From the NCBI GenBank assembly GCA_022600195.1, contig JAHZKX010000057.1, positions 124,001-188,000 of the forward strand: a stretch of DNA of 64,000 bases. Direction: 5' to 3'. The stretch's first letter is position 1. The number at the start of each line of letters is the position of its first letter. Positions 18,486-27,687 of the stretch are shown one piece after another. The DNA comes from Planctomycetota bacterium (GTDB lineage Bacteria > Planctomycetota > Planctomycetia > Planctomycetales > Planctomycetaceae). A program made the translations under genes and the position numbers. The notes below the pieces were generated by a model, which had not been told where the DNA came from, made no database searches, and saw only the letters and a list, made by a program, of their open reading frames with translations.

Positions 18486-20183
18486 ATGAAACAAACTCAG
18501 CGGGTTTTAATCCTCGGCGCGGGAATTAACGGTGTCTCTGTCGCGCGCGAGTTACTCCTGAATGGCGTTTCTGTCTGTATTATTGATTCAGGTGATCTCT
18601 CACAGGGTGCCACTTCAAAATCATCACGCTTAATTCATGGCGGATTGAGATATCTCGAATATGGTGATTTTTCACTGGTAAAAGAATCTGTGCAAGAACG
18701 GGGCGTTCTCCTGAATCTTGCCCCTCACCTCGTAAAACCACTGCGGATTGCCATTCCCCTGGCACATCGATTTTCGGGTGTTCTCTCTTCCGGGCTCCGT
18801 TTTCTGAGTGGGTTCCGCGTTCCCGGCGCGCATTGGCTGACTACCCGTTTTTCTTTTTCGTCCGAGCGCGGCGTGTATCTGGTCAATCTGGGACTGACGT
18901 TCTACGACTGGTTTGCCTCAAAAGGAAATCTACCCCGCCATTCGGTTCACGATGTGGGCCAGCAGGGACTACCCAGCGTCAATACAGATCAATTTCGCTG
19001 GCTGGCCAGTTATTCCGATGCACAGATGCGGTTCCCGGAACGCTTTGTGGTTGCGCTCTTACATGACTGTCAAAAGATCGCCATTGAAAAGCACCTTCCC
19101 TTCGATCTTTACACGTACAGCCACCTCAAAATGCAAGATAGAAAAGCCCTGATCTCTTCGTTGCATAATCCAAACGAGATCCACGAAGAATTCGAACCGA
19201 CGGTCATCGTTAATGCATCCGGTGCCTGTGGCGATTTAACACTCGAGCAGGTCGATATCCCCTCTCCACGTTTAATGGGAGGGACGAAAGGCAGCCATAT
19301 CGTTACCTTCAATCAAAAACTCACTGAAGCGCTCGGGGAACAGGGCATCTATTCAGAAGCCGGTGACGGCAGACTGGTCTTTATTCTGCCCTTCGGGAAC
19401 AGCACACTCGTTGGGACAACCGATGTCAGAGAGGAAGGCAACCCGCTGGAAGCTGTCGCCAGTCCTGAAGAACTTGACTATCTGGTGGGCATGGTCAACA
19501 TGGTTTTTCCGCAGGTTGGTTTGACAACAAACGACATCAATTTTCATTATAGTGGCGTGCGTCCGTTACCTTATCAGCCTAAAGGCAAAGCTGCTTCGAT
19601 TTCCCGCGATCACTCAATCAAAGAATACGAAGGCCCTGCCGGTTGGATTGTGACACTCGTCGGCGGAAAATTAACTTCATGGAGAGCCTTTGCGGAAAAA
19701 GTGACTGATCGCATTCTGAAAAAAATGGGAAAGCATTATTTTTCAGTATCAAAAACACGTTTGATTCCCGGAGCAAAAGATTACCCACAAACGAAAGACA
19801 TCCTGCTGACAGAACAGGATCGCCTCTGCGAAAAATTCCAACTCTCCCAGAAAAGTATTCAAGTTCTCTGGAGCTTACAAGGTACCGCACTCGAAGAAAT
19901 TCTGGATGGGTTGCCCGACTTCTCGAATGAACTGCTCTCTGGCACCGTTCTTCCACGACAGTATGTGCTATGGACTATCGAACATGAATGGGCGGAAACG
20001 ATTGGCGATCTCGTCGAACGCCGCCTGATGCTGATTTTCGACGAGAGACTTCAGTCTGAAACACTACAGGAACTGGCCACCTGTCTGGCGGAATCGGGAA
20101 AATGTTCCACCGAGGAAATCCCTGACCAGATAGAAACATATCGAGCACATCTACAACGTTTTTATGGAAAACCCGTTAATTAA
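18486..20183 (+). CDS. glpD: FAD-dependent glycerol-3-phosphate dehydrogenase
   Basis: Oxidises sn-glycerol 3-phosphate to dihydroxyacetone phosphate at the membrane, passing electrons to the quinone pool. The 565-residue length is close to GlpD. An N-terminal FAD-binding GAGINGVSVARELLLNG (residues ~8-24) is followed by the GlpD/GlpA signature TSKSSRLIHGGLRYLE, the FILPFGNSTLVGTTD motif, VRPLPYQPKGKAASISRDH and the GGKLTSWRAFAE segment. A C-terminal helical domain covers ~390-565. No glycerol kinase or transporter gene is adjacent; the only co-directional neighbour is the GNAT gene. Involvement in glycerophospholipid turnover is plausible. Confidence 0.95.
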   Translation: MKQTQRVLILGAGINGVSVARELLLNGVSVCIIDSGDLSQGATSKSSRLIHGGLRYLEYGDFSLVKESVQERGVLLNLAPHLVKPLRIAIPLAHRFSGVLSSGLRFLSGFRVPGAHWLTTRFSFSSERGVYLVNLGLTFYDWFASKGNLPRHSVHDVGQQGLPSVNTDQFRWLASYSDAQMRFPERFVVALLHDCQKIAIEKHLPFDLYTYSHLKMQDRKALISSLHNPNEIHEEFEPTVIVNASGACGDLTLEQVDIPSPRLMGGTKGSHIVTFNQKLTEALGEQGIYSEAGDGRLVFILPFGNSTLVGTTDVREEGNPLEAVASPEELDYLVGMVNMVFPQVGLTTNDINFHYSGVRPLPYQPKGKAASISRDHSIKEYEGPAGWIVTLVGGKLTSWRAFAEKVTDRILKKMGKHYFSVSKTRLIPGAKDYPQTKDILLTEQDRLCEKFQLSQKSIQVLWSLQGTALEEILDGLPDFSNELLSGTVLPRQYVLWTIEHEWAETIGDLVERRLMLIFDERLQSETLQELATCLAESGKCSTEEIPDQIETYRAHLQRFYGKPVN

Positions 20184-20347
20184 CTCCATTCCATAAAAAA
20201 CCTAGCCCCTAATTACTGACTCCTTTTTGTTTGATGTTCTTCTTTTTGAGAGGTTAAATAGTGATCAGGGATCGAAAAAGTCATGGTAGGGGCGAATTGT
20301 AATGCATCAATGGGCTATCAACAGAGACGATTCTGCTTAAACAAGCT

Positions 20348-22909
20348 TCAGTCGACTTTTAATTCCCGCACGATCCGAAAAGCACCATGCAGTGCAGACG
20401 ACGGAGTTCCCCGACCACGTGTGTAAGAAGTTAATTGATCAGGCTGCTGTAAAAAACCACCACCACGCTGGACTCGTTCCACTCCCTGACCGGGCCCGGT
20501 TGGGTTTTCGACAGGTGACTCGCGATAATAAGTGGCACTATAATAATCCTGACACCATTCCCATTCATTACCATAAATGTCATACAAGCCATAGGGATTC
20601 GGAAGTTTCAATTTCGTGGGATAGATTTTGTTTCCTGAATTATTTGAAAACCAGGCATACTTCTCTAACTCTCCTTCATCAGTGCCAAAGAACCAGGCAG
20701 TTTGACTTCCCGCACGACACGCGTATTCCCATTCTGCTTCCGTGGGCAGTCGATATTGATCCCCTGTGCGATCAGATAACCATTTACAGAATGCGACGGC
20801 ATCATTCCAACTGATGCTCAGGGCAGGCGTTTGATCTTCAAGAGGTAATTCTCCCACGTATTTCCAGGAGTAAGACGTGGATTGTCTCCACCTTCCATTT
20901 TCAAATCCAAATCCACCGTTGCGTTCTGCTTCTGTTTCGTATTTTGTCTCATTTACGAAACTACGAAATTGTTGATGTGTAATTTCAGTCGCGCCCAGAT
21001 AAAACGGTTTTGTGATTTTTACTAAATGCGCGGTCACGTCCTGCGCACCTGGTGGCTGGGAACTGTCTCCCATCATAAACTCGCCAGGAGGGATCAACAC
21101 CATTTCCAGGAACGCATCCTCTCCTTGCGCACCAAGCCTGACACTCTCACTGACAGGCAACTTCATGTTCTGAGCAAATTCCTGCTGCGCTTGCTTTGCG
21201 ACAGAGGTCCGAAATTGGTCGGGTGGATTCTTTGCGGCTACATTGGAATTGGAATTGGAATTCACTAAATCCTGACCGGGTGGATTCCAAAAGAACGCAC
21301 CGATTAAAATGACTGCAGCACTCGCGATGCCTCCCCACAACATGAGTCGATTCTTTGCGGATCTGCTTTGCTGCCTCTCTTGCATATTGGCTGCAGAAAA
21401 AACGGTTAACTCGGAATCAACCGGTTGAACTTCCGTCGGTGTATCAGCCCCGTTTTTCGGAGCAGCTGCTTTCGTTTGCCCCTCTTTTATAGGCAGTCTC
21501 ATCGTCTGATTCTGTAAATGCTCAGAATTGAATTGCTCTAGATCTTTAATCAATACGGTCACCGAGTCATAGCGTTCATCGGGATCTTTGGCCAACATCT
21601 TTTCAAAAATGGAATCGAACTCAGTCGGGATCTGCTGATCATGATCTGACAAACGGGGGATGGGCTGTTCCTTATGTGCCAGGATGCGCTCGACGGTGGT
21701 TTCTCCGTTGTAAACGGGCTTTGCCGTCAACAGAAAGTAGAACGTACAACCCAGGCTGTAGATGTCCGAACGATGGTCGGCCAGTCTAGTGTTCCGGGCT
21801 TGCTCGGGTGCCATATAATCGATGGTTCCCATAAAAAACTGGCTGGAAGTCAATTGCGTCTGAGAACCATCCGCTAACAGGTCTTCTGAGGATTGCTCCA
21901 GACGCGCTAGTCCCATGTCTAGAATTTTGAGATCCCCCTGATCATCGACCAGAATATTAGCGGGTTTGATATCTCGATGGATGACGCCTCGACCATGGGC
22001 ATACTCCAATCCCTGCGCGACCTGTAAAATGCAATTCAATGCATCAGAAAAATCGAGTGGACCGGATTCACGCACCAGCTGTGTCAGGCTCTCGCCATCA
22101 ATGTATTCACAAATCAGGTAATGAATCCCCTGGTCCTCACCTGCATCATAGGCGGTCACCACATTCGGATGCGAAAGGCGCGCAGCAGTTTGAACTTCTC
22201 TTTCAAATCGTTTCAAACGATCGGGTACATGATTTAGATCTGAACGAATCACTTTCAAAGCCACAATACGTTTCATTCGTTGATGAATTGCTTTGTAAAC
22301 AGTTCCCATACCGCCTGAACCTATTGGTTCGAGAATAAGATAATCCCCGATTTGTATAGGATGGTCTTCACCACTGGAGATCACATGCGCCTGATAGCCG
22401 GTCAATTTCCCAGTCTGAACAAGCCTGTCCGACAGTGCGATTGCAGTTTCCGGTCGCTGTTTTTCATCTAAACCCTGCATCAACTCGGTCAAATCACGTT
22501 CAGAAAAGAGACCTGTTTTTGTAAGTCGCACCTTATATTCATTCAGCGACATTTCATGCGGATGCTTGTGATGCGTATTTTGTTTGTCCTCAGCAGGAGC
22601 AGTCTCATTCTGAGCACGCGTGGTATCAATGACATCCAATAACCACTTTGGATCCAAATCAGGAAATGATTCCAGATAATCGCCTGCCACAGGCTGCTTG
22701 CCTTGTTGGCTGCGATGCTCGATTTCCAGTAGAATCAACTCTTTCAGAATCACACCTTGAGAAGGGGAAGCCACTTCATCCAGATAAGACGTAATGGAAG
22801 GCAGACTACCCCGTTTCAATTCAGATTCAAATTGATCGCAGAGCTGATTGATTTTCAGCATCAAGTCAGGAGGAAGCTGTTCGAAATCTGCGTTATTCTG
22901 TGATTTCAC
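20348..22909 (-). CDS. Ser/Thr protein kinase with C-terminal FGE-like (pseudo-formylglycine-generating) domain
   Basis: An 853-residue membrane kinase. The GTG at 22909 has AGAGGA nine bases upstream and overlaps the sigma-factor stop as GTGA; an upstream GTG at 22930 would add seven residues. Counting from 22930: helical region 1-180; kinase ~194-470 with G-loop GSGGMG (204-209), Lys226, HRDIKPAN (318-325), DMGLA (338-342) and APE (374-376). One transmembrane helix follows at ~530-548, so the rest faces the periplasm. Residues ~606-855 are an FGE-sulfatase fold (MVLIPPGEFMMGD, RLPTEAEWEYACRAG, GNEWEWCQDY, RGGGF). The two copper-binding cysteines of true FGE enzymes are absent (FLQQ...TSYT where FLC...SYC is expected), so it is probably a ligand-sensing module. 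Confidence 0.9.
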   Translation of the reverse strand: MKSQNNADFEQLPPDLMLKINQLCDQFESELKRGSLPSITSYLDEVASPSQGVILKELILLEIEHRSQQGKQPVAGDYLESFPDLDPKWLLDVIDTTRAQNETAPAEDKQNTHHKHPHEMSLNEYKVRLTKTGLFSERDLTELMQGLDEKQRPETAIALSDRLVQTGKLTGYQAHVISSGEDHPIQIGDYLILEPIGSGGMGTVYKAIHQRMKRIVALKVIRSDLNHVPDRLKRFEREVQTAARLSHPNVVTAYDAGEDQGIHYLICEYIDGESLTQLVRESGPLDFSDALNCILQVAQGLEYAHGRGVIHRDIKPANILVDDQGDLKILDMGLARLEQSSEDLLADGSQTQLTSSQFFMGTIDYMAPEQARNTRLADHRSDIYSLGCTFYFLLTAKPVYNGETTVERILAHKEQPIPRLSDHDQQIPTEFDSIFEKMLAKDPDERYDSVTVLIKDLEQFNSEHLQNQTMRLPIKEGQTKAAAPKNGADTPTEVQPVDSELTVFSAANMQERQQSRSAKNRLMLWGGIASAAVILIGAFFWNPPGQDLVNSNSNSNVAAKNPPDQFRTSVAKQAQQEFAQNMKLPVSESVRLGAQGEDAFLEMVLIPPGEFMMGDSSQPPGAQDVTAHLVKITKPFYLGATEITHQQFRSFVNETKYETEAERNGGFGFENGRWRQSTSYSWKYVGELPLEDQTPALSISWNDAVAFCKWLSDRTGDQYRLPTEAEWEYACRAGSQTAWFFGTDEGELEKYAWFSNNSGNKIYPTKLKLPNPYGLYDIYGNEWEWCQDYYSATYYRESPVENPTGPGQGVERVQRGGGFLQQPDQLTSYTRGRGTPSSALHGAFRIVRELKVD
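21245..21263. repeat. (GGAATT)3 hexanucleotide tract inside the kinase gene
   Basis: Three tandem GGAATT units encode an Asn-Ser run (NSNSNSN) directly after the transmembrane helix of the kinase. It is an in-frame tract that could expand or contract by two codons without breaking the protein. Confidence 0.6.
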
Positions 22910-23526
22910 AAATTGCAATCCTCTTGCCACAGACGTGTAATCAACTGAAGTTTTCGCTCAATGGTACGGCGTGCACAACCAAGACTCTGCGCTATTTTAG
23001 TTGTAGTTTCACCTTCCATTTTATCCAATGCAACCTGTCTCAATGTCGAATCACCGGTTTTGTCCAATAAAAGTAACAGTCGTTCCAGTTCTTCTGCCAG
23101 TTGTAATGCAAATTCAGGTGAAGGTTGTTTTTGAATGATTTCTTCAAAATTAACGGAATCTAATGTCTGCTTTTTCCGCTGAGCGCTATCACCACTTTTG
23201 CCAGTCCCGCCTCTTTTTTGCCGGTTTTCATTCCGAATTAAATCTACTGTTTTATGTGATGTAATGGCGACCAGTAACGGCCACAAATTTTCGCGATCTG
23301 TGATTTGTGAAAATCGACCATTCTGTGCTCCCAGACAGAAACTTTTAAAAGCACTCAATGCCACATCTTCTTCATCTGCCATCGCTCGAGGCGCCCCGCG
23401 TAGTTTATGCCTGGCGACTTCAACCATTTCCTGAAAATATGATTCCCAAAGCCTCTGCGCAGCCTGCTCATCACCACTTTTTAACTGACCGATCCATTCG
23501 GTTACTGTCTCTTCTATCAAAGACAT
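22906..23526 (-). CDS. ECF-type RNA polymerase sigma factor (planctomycete type)
   Basis: A 206-residue sigma-70 family protein with only regions 2 and 4. Region 2 spans ~residues 20-105 (LWESYFQEMVEVARHKL, ADEEDVALSAFKSFC, LWPLLVAITSHKTVDLIRNENRQKRGG). A charged linker follows. Region 4 (~155-205) contains the helix-turn-helix GETTTKIAQSLGCARRTIERKLQLITRLW. The sequence style (DEEDVALSAFKSF) is that of planctomycete ECF groups paired with Ser/Thr kinases. Its stop codon overlaps the GTG of the kinase gene (GTGA), implying translational coupling. It may be controlled by that kinase rather than by a classical anti-sigma factor, of which none is seen nearby. Confidence 0.9.
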   Translation of the reverse strand: MSLIEETVTEWIGQLKSGDEQAAQRLWESYFQEMVEVARHKLRGAPRAMADEEDVALSAFKSFCLGAQNGRFSQITDRENLWPLLVAITSHKTVDLIRNENRQKRGGTGKSGDSAQRKKQTLDSVNFEEIIQKQPSPEFALQLAEELERLLLLLDKTGDSTLRQVALDKMEGETTTKIAQSLGCARRTIERKLQLITRLWQEDCNL

Positions 23527-23944
23527 ACACGACCGCTTTCCGCAAAACGACTACTGGGAATCATCACACTATTGTACCGTAGAACCCGTGCATTCAACAG
23601 CTTAGGATAATTTTCATGCAAAGTTAATTTGAATCGAAGTTTTAAATCAGCTGCTGAACGACTTCATAGTAAACCCGACTTGGAATCAGCCTTACACTTG
23701 TTATACCTGAAAATTCGGTACGATTCCCTCAGACGTGTCTGTTTTGTAAATCTGTGTATTTCAGGTAAAAAAAACCATTAATTAACTATCTTGTTTAACA
23801 GACACGGGCACGAATCAAAGAGTTCCCTGTTTGCAATTGATTCGGCATCGGGTTTATAATCTTGTCTGATAAAAGTAGGGTTTCACCTTTTCTTCAAGGT
23901 CTGCTAAAAAACAATCTGCGATACTATGACAGGAGTGAGAGAAA
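23527..23944. other. divergent intergenic region with nested dyad
   Basis: 418 bases between the sigma-factor gene (minus) and the FAD oxidoreductase gene (plus), so it should hold both promoters. The main feature is a pair of symmetric elements with the same centre, listed separately at 23704-23767. No open frame with a convincing start and no RNA gene is recognised. Confidence 0.5.
23704..23767. promoter_or_regulatory. nested inverted repeats sharing one centre
   Basis: Outer arms TACCTGAAA (23704-23712) and TTTCAGGTA (23759-23767) are perfect 9-bp complements. The inner dyad CAGAC-GT-GTCTG (23730-23741) has the same midpoint (23735.5). An A8 run follows the right arm, so on neither strand does this resemble a simple terminator. 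It could be an operator or a DNA-looping site; this is inference. Confidence 0.35.
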
Positions 23945-26242
23945 ATGCGGTTTCTATTCAGGGTTCTTCATGTTCTAGCTGTGCTTGCGATGCCCCTATT
24001 CTCAGCGGAATTCGCAGCAGCACAAAAACCGACTGATGGCGTCCTGGTGGAAGCAGAAAGTTTCAATCAGCAGGGAGGCTGGAAGCTGGATACCCAGTTT
24101 ATCAATATCATGGGATCTCCCTACTTGCTGGCCCACGGTTTAGGACAGCCTGTTGAAGACGCCAAAACAACAGTTCAATTTCCGTCCACTGGAAAATATC
24201 GTGTCTTTGTTCGTACAAAAGACTGGGTGGCTCCCTGGAAAGCTTCCGGAACACCTGGTCGATTTCAACTGGCAATCAATGGAAAACCCTTAAGTGAAAC
24301 TTTTGGGACCAAAAGTGCCACATGGTTCTGGCATGACGGCGGCACTATTGAAATAAACAAACCAGAGGCGGAACTCACACTACACGATTTGACCGGTTTT
24401 GAAGGTCGTTGCGATGCGATCCTGTTTACCAAAGACCTAGCTTACAACCCGCCAAATGAAGCGGCTCCTATGAATCAGTGGCGGAAGTCCATGTTGGGCC
24501 TTCCCGACCTACCCCAAAAAACCAAACCCTACGATCTGGTTGTCGTCGGTGGTGGTTACGCAGGGATGGGTGCAGCCATCTCTGCAGCACGCATGGGCTG
24601 TAAAGTTGCCTTGATCCAGAACCGTCCTGTATTAGGTGGCAATGGAAGTTCTGAAGTGCGTGTCTGGGCGCAAGGACTCGTCAGACGTGGAAAATACCCA
24701 CACATCGGTGAAATCATTGCGGAATTTGCTGACTCTGCTGCTGCATCTCCTGGTACCTATGAAGAATACGGCGACCAGATTAAAGAGAAAATCGTCAAGG
24801 CAGAAAAGAACATCGACTTATTCCTGAATACGCATGCTTATGCTGTTAAAAAAGAGGGAACCAACATTCAAAGCGTGACTGCTTTCAATACGAAAACCAG
24901 TGAGCGCACAGAATTTCTTGGTACTCTCTTTTCAGACTGCACCGGTCATGGCGAAATCGGATTTCTGGCGGGGGCCGACTACTATACTCAAGAAAAAGGC
25001 CATATGGGCATGAGTAATATGTGGACGTGGAAAGAAGCAGAGAAATCACAATCGTTTCCGAACGTCGAATGGGCTCTTAATTTGAATATGGAAGATTTTC
25101 CTTATCCCCAAAAGTTTCATGGCCAATGGTTCTGGGAAAGTGGCTTCGATAAAGATCCGATCAAAGATCTCGAGTCCATGCGCGACTGGAATTTCAGAGC
25201 CGTTTATGGTGCCTGGAATGCCATGAAAAATAAAGACGGAAAAGAGAAACATCCGAATGCCATTTTGACCTGGATGGCATACATCGGTGGCCCGCGCGAG
25301 TCTCGCATGCTCCGGGGCGATGTCATTCTTCGTAAAAAAGATATTATTGCAAAAGTTGCTTTTCCCGATGGATGTGTTCCCAGTACCTGGTCGATCGATT
25401 TACATTATCCCAAAAAACAATTCATGAAAAAATATCCGGAAGATCCGTTTATCTCCCAGGCAGTCTTCGATAGTAGAGTTGACCGCAAGCACGGTTATCC
25501 TGTTCCCTATCGATGCTTTTATTCACGAAATGTCTCCAATCTGTTCATGGCGGGCCGTTGCGTTAGTGTGACACATGAAGCACTCGGAACAGTCAGAGTC
25601 ATGAAAACCGGCGGCATGATGGGGGAAGTCGTCGGCAAAGCAGCCGCCGTCTGCACAAAGAGGAAGTGTACACCGCGTCAAGTCTACAAAAAATACTACC
25701 AGGACTTGGATCAATTAATGTCGCGCAAAGGAATCGAACGACGCGACTCAATCGATGGTTCATTTTATATCCCCAAAAACGCCAAACCGCTTCCCCCTGT
25801 TATTGGTGCCTATATCGATCCTGCCACGCTCCCCGGCCTGGTTATTGACGATGAACACAATGACGTCCAGTTCATTGGAAAATGGACTAAGGGAGAAGGT
25901 CTGAAAGGCTTCATTGGCAATCATTACGTCTACCACGGGAAAGGTCCGAAAGCAGAAATTCACTTTAAGTTTCAAGTGAAACAATCAGGAAAGTATGAGG
26001 TCCGACTGGCTTATGGCCATCATAAAAATCGCGCCAGCAACACGCCGGTAACAATTCGCTCATCACAGGAAACAAAAACGGTTAAAATCAATCAACAAAT
26101 CAAACCTCCCTTAAAAAATGGTTTTATTTCACTGGGTACTTTTCAATTTGAGAAAAACCAACCCATTAAAGTCATCATGTCAAACTCCGGAGTCGATGGT
26201 AATGTGCATGCTGATGCGATCCAGGTTCTTCCAATTGAATAA
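23945..26242 (+). CDS. secreted FAD-dependent oxidoreductase with C-terminal golvesin-like domain
   Basis: A 765-residue exported protein. Signal peptide in residues 1-27 (FAAAQ). Residues ~30-165 look like a carbohydrate-binding-type beta-sandwich (VEAESFNQQGGWKLD ... GKYRVFVRTKDW). The flavoprotein part starts near residue 195 with VVVGGGYAGMGAAISAARMGCKV (GxGxxG dinucleotide motif) and GGNGSSEVRVW, and continues to LFMAGRCVSVTHEALGTVRVM, where the second FAD motif lies. The last ~130 residues (GKYEVRLAYGHHKNRASNTPV ... GNVHADAIQVLP) resemble the golvesin/xanthan-lyase CBD-like domain. It fits the FAD_oxidored group common in planctomycetes; the substrate is probably carbohydrate-derived. 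AGGAG lies a short way upstream of the ATG. Confidence 0.85.
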   Translation: MRFLFRVLHVLAVLAMPLFSAEFAAAQKPTDGVLVEAESFNQQGGWKLDTQFINIMGSPYLLAHGLGQPVEDAKTTVQFPSTGKYRVFVRTKDWVAPWKASGTPGRFQLAINGKPLSETFGTKSATWFWHDGGTIEINKPEAELTLHDLTGFEGRCDAILFTKDLAYNPPNEAAPMNQWRKSMLGLPDLPQKTKPYDLVVVGGGYAGMGAAISAARMGCKVALIQNRPVLGGNGSSEVRVWAQGLVRRGKYPHIGEIIAEFADSAAASPGTYEEYGDQIKEKIVKAEKNIDLFLNTHAYAVKKEGTNIQSVTAFNTKTSERTEFLGTLFSDCTGHGEIGFLAGADYYTQEKGHMGMSNMWTWKEAEKSQSFPNVEWALNLNMEDFPYPQKFHGQWFWESGFDKDPIKDLESMRDWNFRAVYGAWNAMKNKDGKEKHPNAILTWMAYIGGPRESRMLRGDVILRKKDIIAKVAFPDGCVPSTWSIDLHYPKKQFMKKYPEDPFISQAVFDSRVDRKHGYPVPYRCFYSRNVSNLFMAGRCVSVTHEALGTVRVMKTGGMMGEVVGKAAAVCTKRKCTPRQVYKKYYQDLDQLMSRKGIERRDSIDGSFYIPKNAKPLPPVIGAYIDPATLPGLVIDDEHNDVQFIGKWTKGEGLKGFIGNHYVYHGKGPKAEIHFKFQVKQSGKYEVRLAYGHHKNRASNTPVTIRSSQETKTVKINQQIKPPLKNGFISLGTFQFEKNQPIKVIMSNSGVDGNVHADAIQVLPIE

Positions 26243-26355
26243 TCTGTTATAAGACATTTCCAAAGCACGGACTTACTGCTGCTGTTTGACGCACGTGTCA
26301 AAAGATCTAACAGAACCTAAGCAAAGCGATCTTTGTTTTATTCGACGAGAGAAGG

Positions 26356-27675
26356 ATGACAGAGCTACCGCTAGCTTCTCTACCTCACAAATCACCCCGC
26401 CCGGCGAGTTCTCTTCGATCTCTCGCTTTGAAATTCTATCGAATGACGGTTTTGGTTCTCGTTGTCTGCCTGATCAGAGATTATTACGTGCGTGTACGTG
26501 TACAGGGGGAGTTCCCCATCGAATTACATGAAGTCAAATCCATTATGCCAGCAGCAGAAGCACTCCGCGTGGATCACTCTGAACGCATGGGGCTTTTCAT
26601 TCTTGATCAAAACCAGCAGACCATTGGTTATGCGGTTCGCACTTCTCCCATTTCAGACGAGATCATAGGCTATTGTGGCCCTTCTGATACTCTGCTTGTT
26701 TTTGAGCAGGCAACTGGGAAAATAGCAGGTCTGTCAATTCGCAGCAGTGGCGATACCACTTCGCATGTCAAAGATGTACGCAAGAATCAGTATTACATGA
26801 ATCTGTGGAAACAGTACTCGTGGGATGATTTAGTCATTTTAGATCTGAAACAGGGAGACATTGAAGGCGTCTCAGGGGCGACCATGACCAGCATGGGTAT
26901 TGCGCATGCTATTGCATTTCGCATTCAGCATTCCCACAAAAAAATAAGTGACATGCAACCATTTGAGCTTCAACCTGCAGACGGATTGCTGATTTTTTTC
27001 TGCTTCGCGGCTTGCCTGATCACGTTTACTCGACTCAAACAATATCACTGGTTACGGTATCTTTTTAAACTTTCCGCTCTCATCTACTTGGGATTTCTGA
27101 GTGGTGATCTGCTCGCGGAATCACTTTTTGCTGGTTGGGCCAGATATACCATTCCCTGGCGCCAATCATTTGGCCTGGTTGTTTTGGCGGCATGCGCAAC
27201 TCTGATTCCCTGGACAACACGTAGAAATATTTACTGCCAAAGCCTCTGCCCACATGGTACCGCACAGGAATTACTCGGAAAATTTGTTCCTGCAAAACGG
27301 AAGTGGAAAATCAGGGTTGATGTCAAAAGAGCGCTGCGCTGGATTCCGGGTATATTGATCTGCCTGATTCTCATCATTATTTTTTTAGATCTCCCCATCG
27401 ATCTGGCCGAACTTGAAGCATTTGATGCTTATCTGCTGACATCAGCAGGTGTGCTCTCGATTTGTATTGCGATCACCGGCCTACTGGCATCGCTGTTCGT
27501 CCCACAAGCGTACTGCCATTATGGTTGCCCGACCGGAGCGATTTTAGAATTTATTCGATCACATGGAAGAGCGGATCACTTTGGAAAGGCTGATTTTGTA
27601 GCAGCACTGTTACTGATAATGGCGATTCTTTTTAATCAGTATGCCGAAATCCTGAAACAGTTTATTTTTCAATAA
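26356..27675 (+). CDS. NosR-like membrane protein with FMN-binding domain and two CX3CP motifs
   Basis: A 439-residue inner-membrane electron-transfer protein. One transmembrane helix (~30-44) leads to a periplasmic FMN-binding domain (~50-190) with the flavinylation motif EGVSGATMTS (~169-178), whose Thr would carry covalent FMN attached by an ApbE-type transferase. About five further membrane helices follow. Two CX3CP motifs, CQSLCPHG (~293-300) and CHYGCPTG (~386-393), match the membrane-embedded motifs of NosR/NapH-type proteins. The ferredoxin domain with CX2CX2CX3CP clusters that ends NosR is missing, so this is a shortened form. No nosZ or other denitrification gene is present. The ATG at 26356 is the best start available, though its ribosome-binding site sits too close. 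Confidence 0.82.
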   Translation: MTELPLASLPHKSPRPASSLRSLALKFYRMTVLVLVVCLIRDYYVRVRVQGEFPIELHEVKSIMPAAEALRVDHSERMGLFILDQNQQTIGYAVRTSPISDEIIGYCGPSDTLLVFEQATGKIAGLSIRSSGDTTSHVKDVRKNQYYMNLWKQYSWDDLVILDLKQGDIEGVSGATMTSMGIAHAIAFRIQHSHKKISDMQPFELQPADGLLIFFCFAACLITFTRLKQYHWLRYLFKLSALIYLGFLSGDLLAESLFAGWARYTIPWRQSFGLVVLAACATLIPWTTRRNIYCQSLCPHGTAQELLGKFVPAKRKWKIRVDVKRALRWIPGILICLILIIIFLDLPIDLAELEAFDAYLLTSAGVLSICIAITGLLASLFVPQAYCHYGCPTGAILEFIRSHGRADHFGKADFVAALLLIMAILFNQYAEILKQFIFQ

Positions 27676-27687
27676 ACGAAATTGTGT

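Noticed and set aside
20348-22909. Kinase FGE domain as activator of the sulfatase at 10875-12671
   Set aside because: Both copper-binding cysteines needed by formylglycine-generating enzymes are missing, so catalysis is unlikely.
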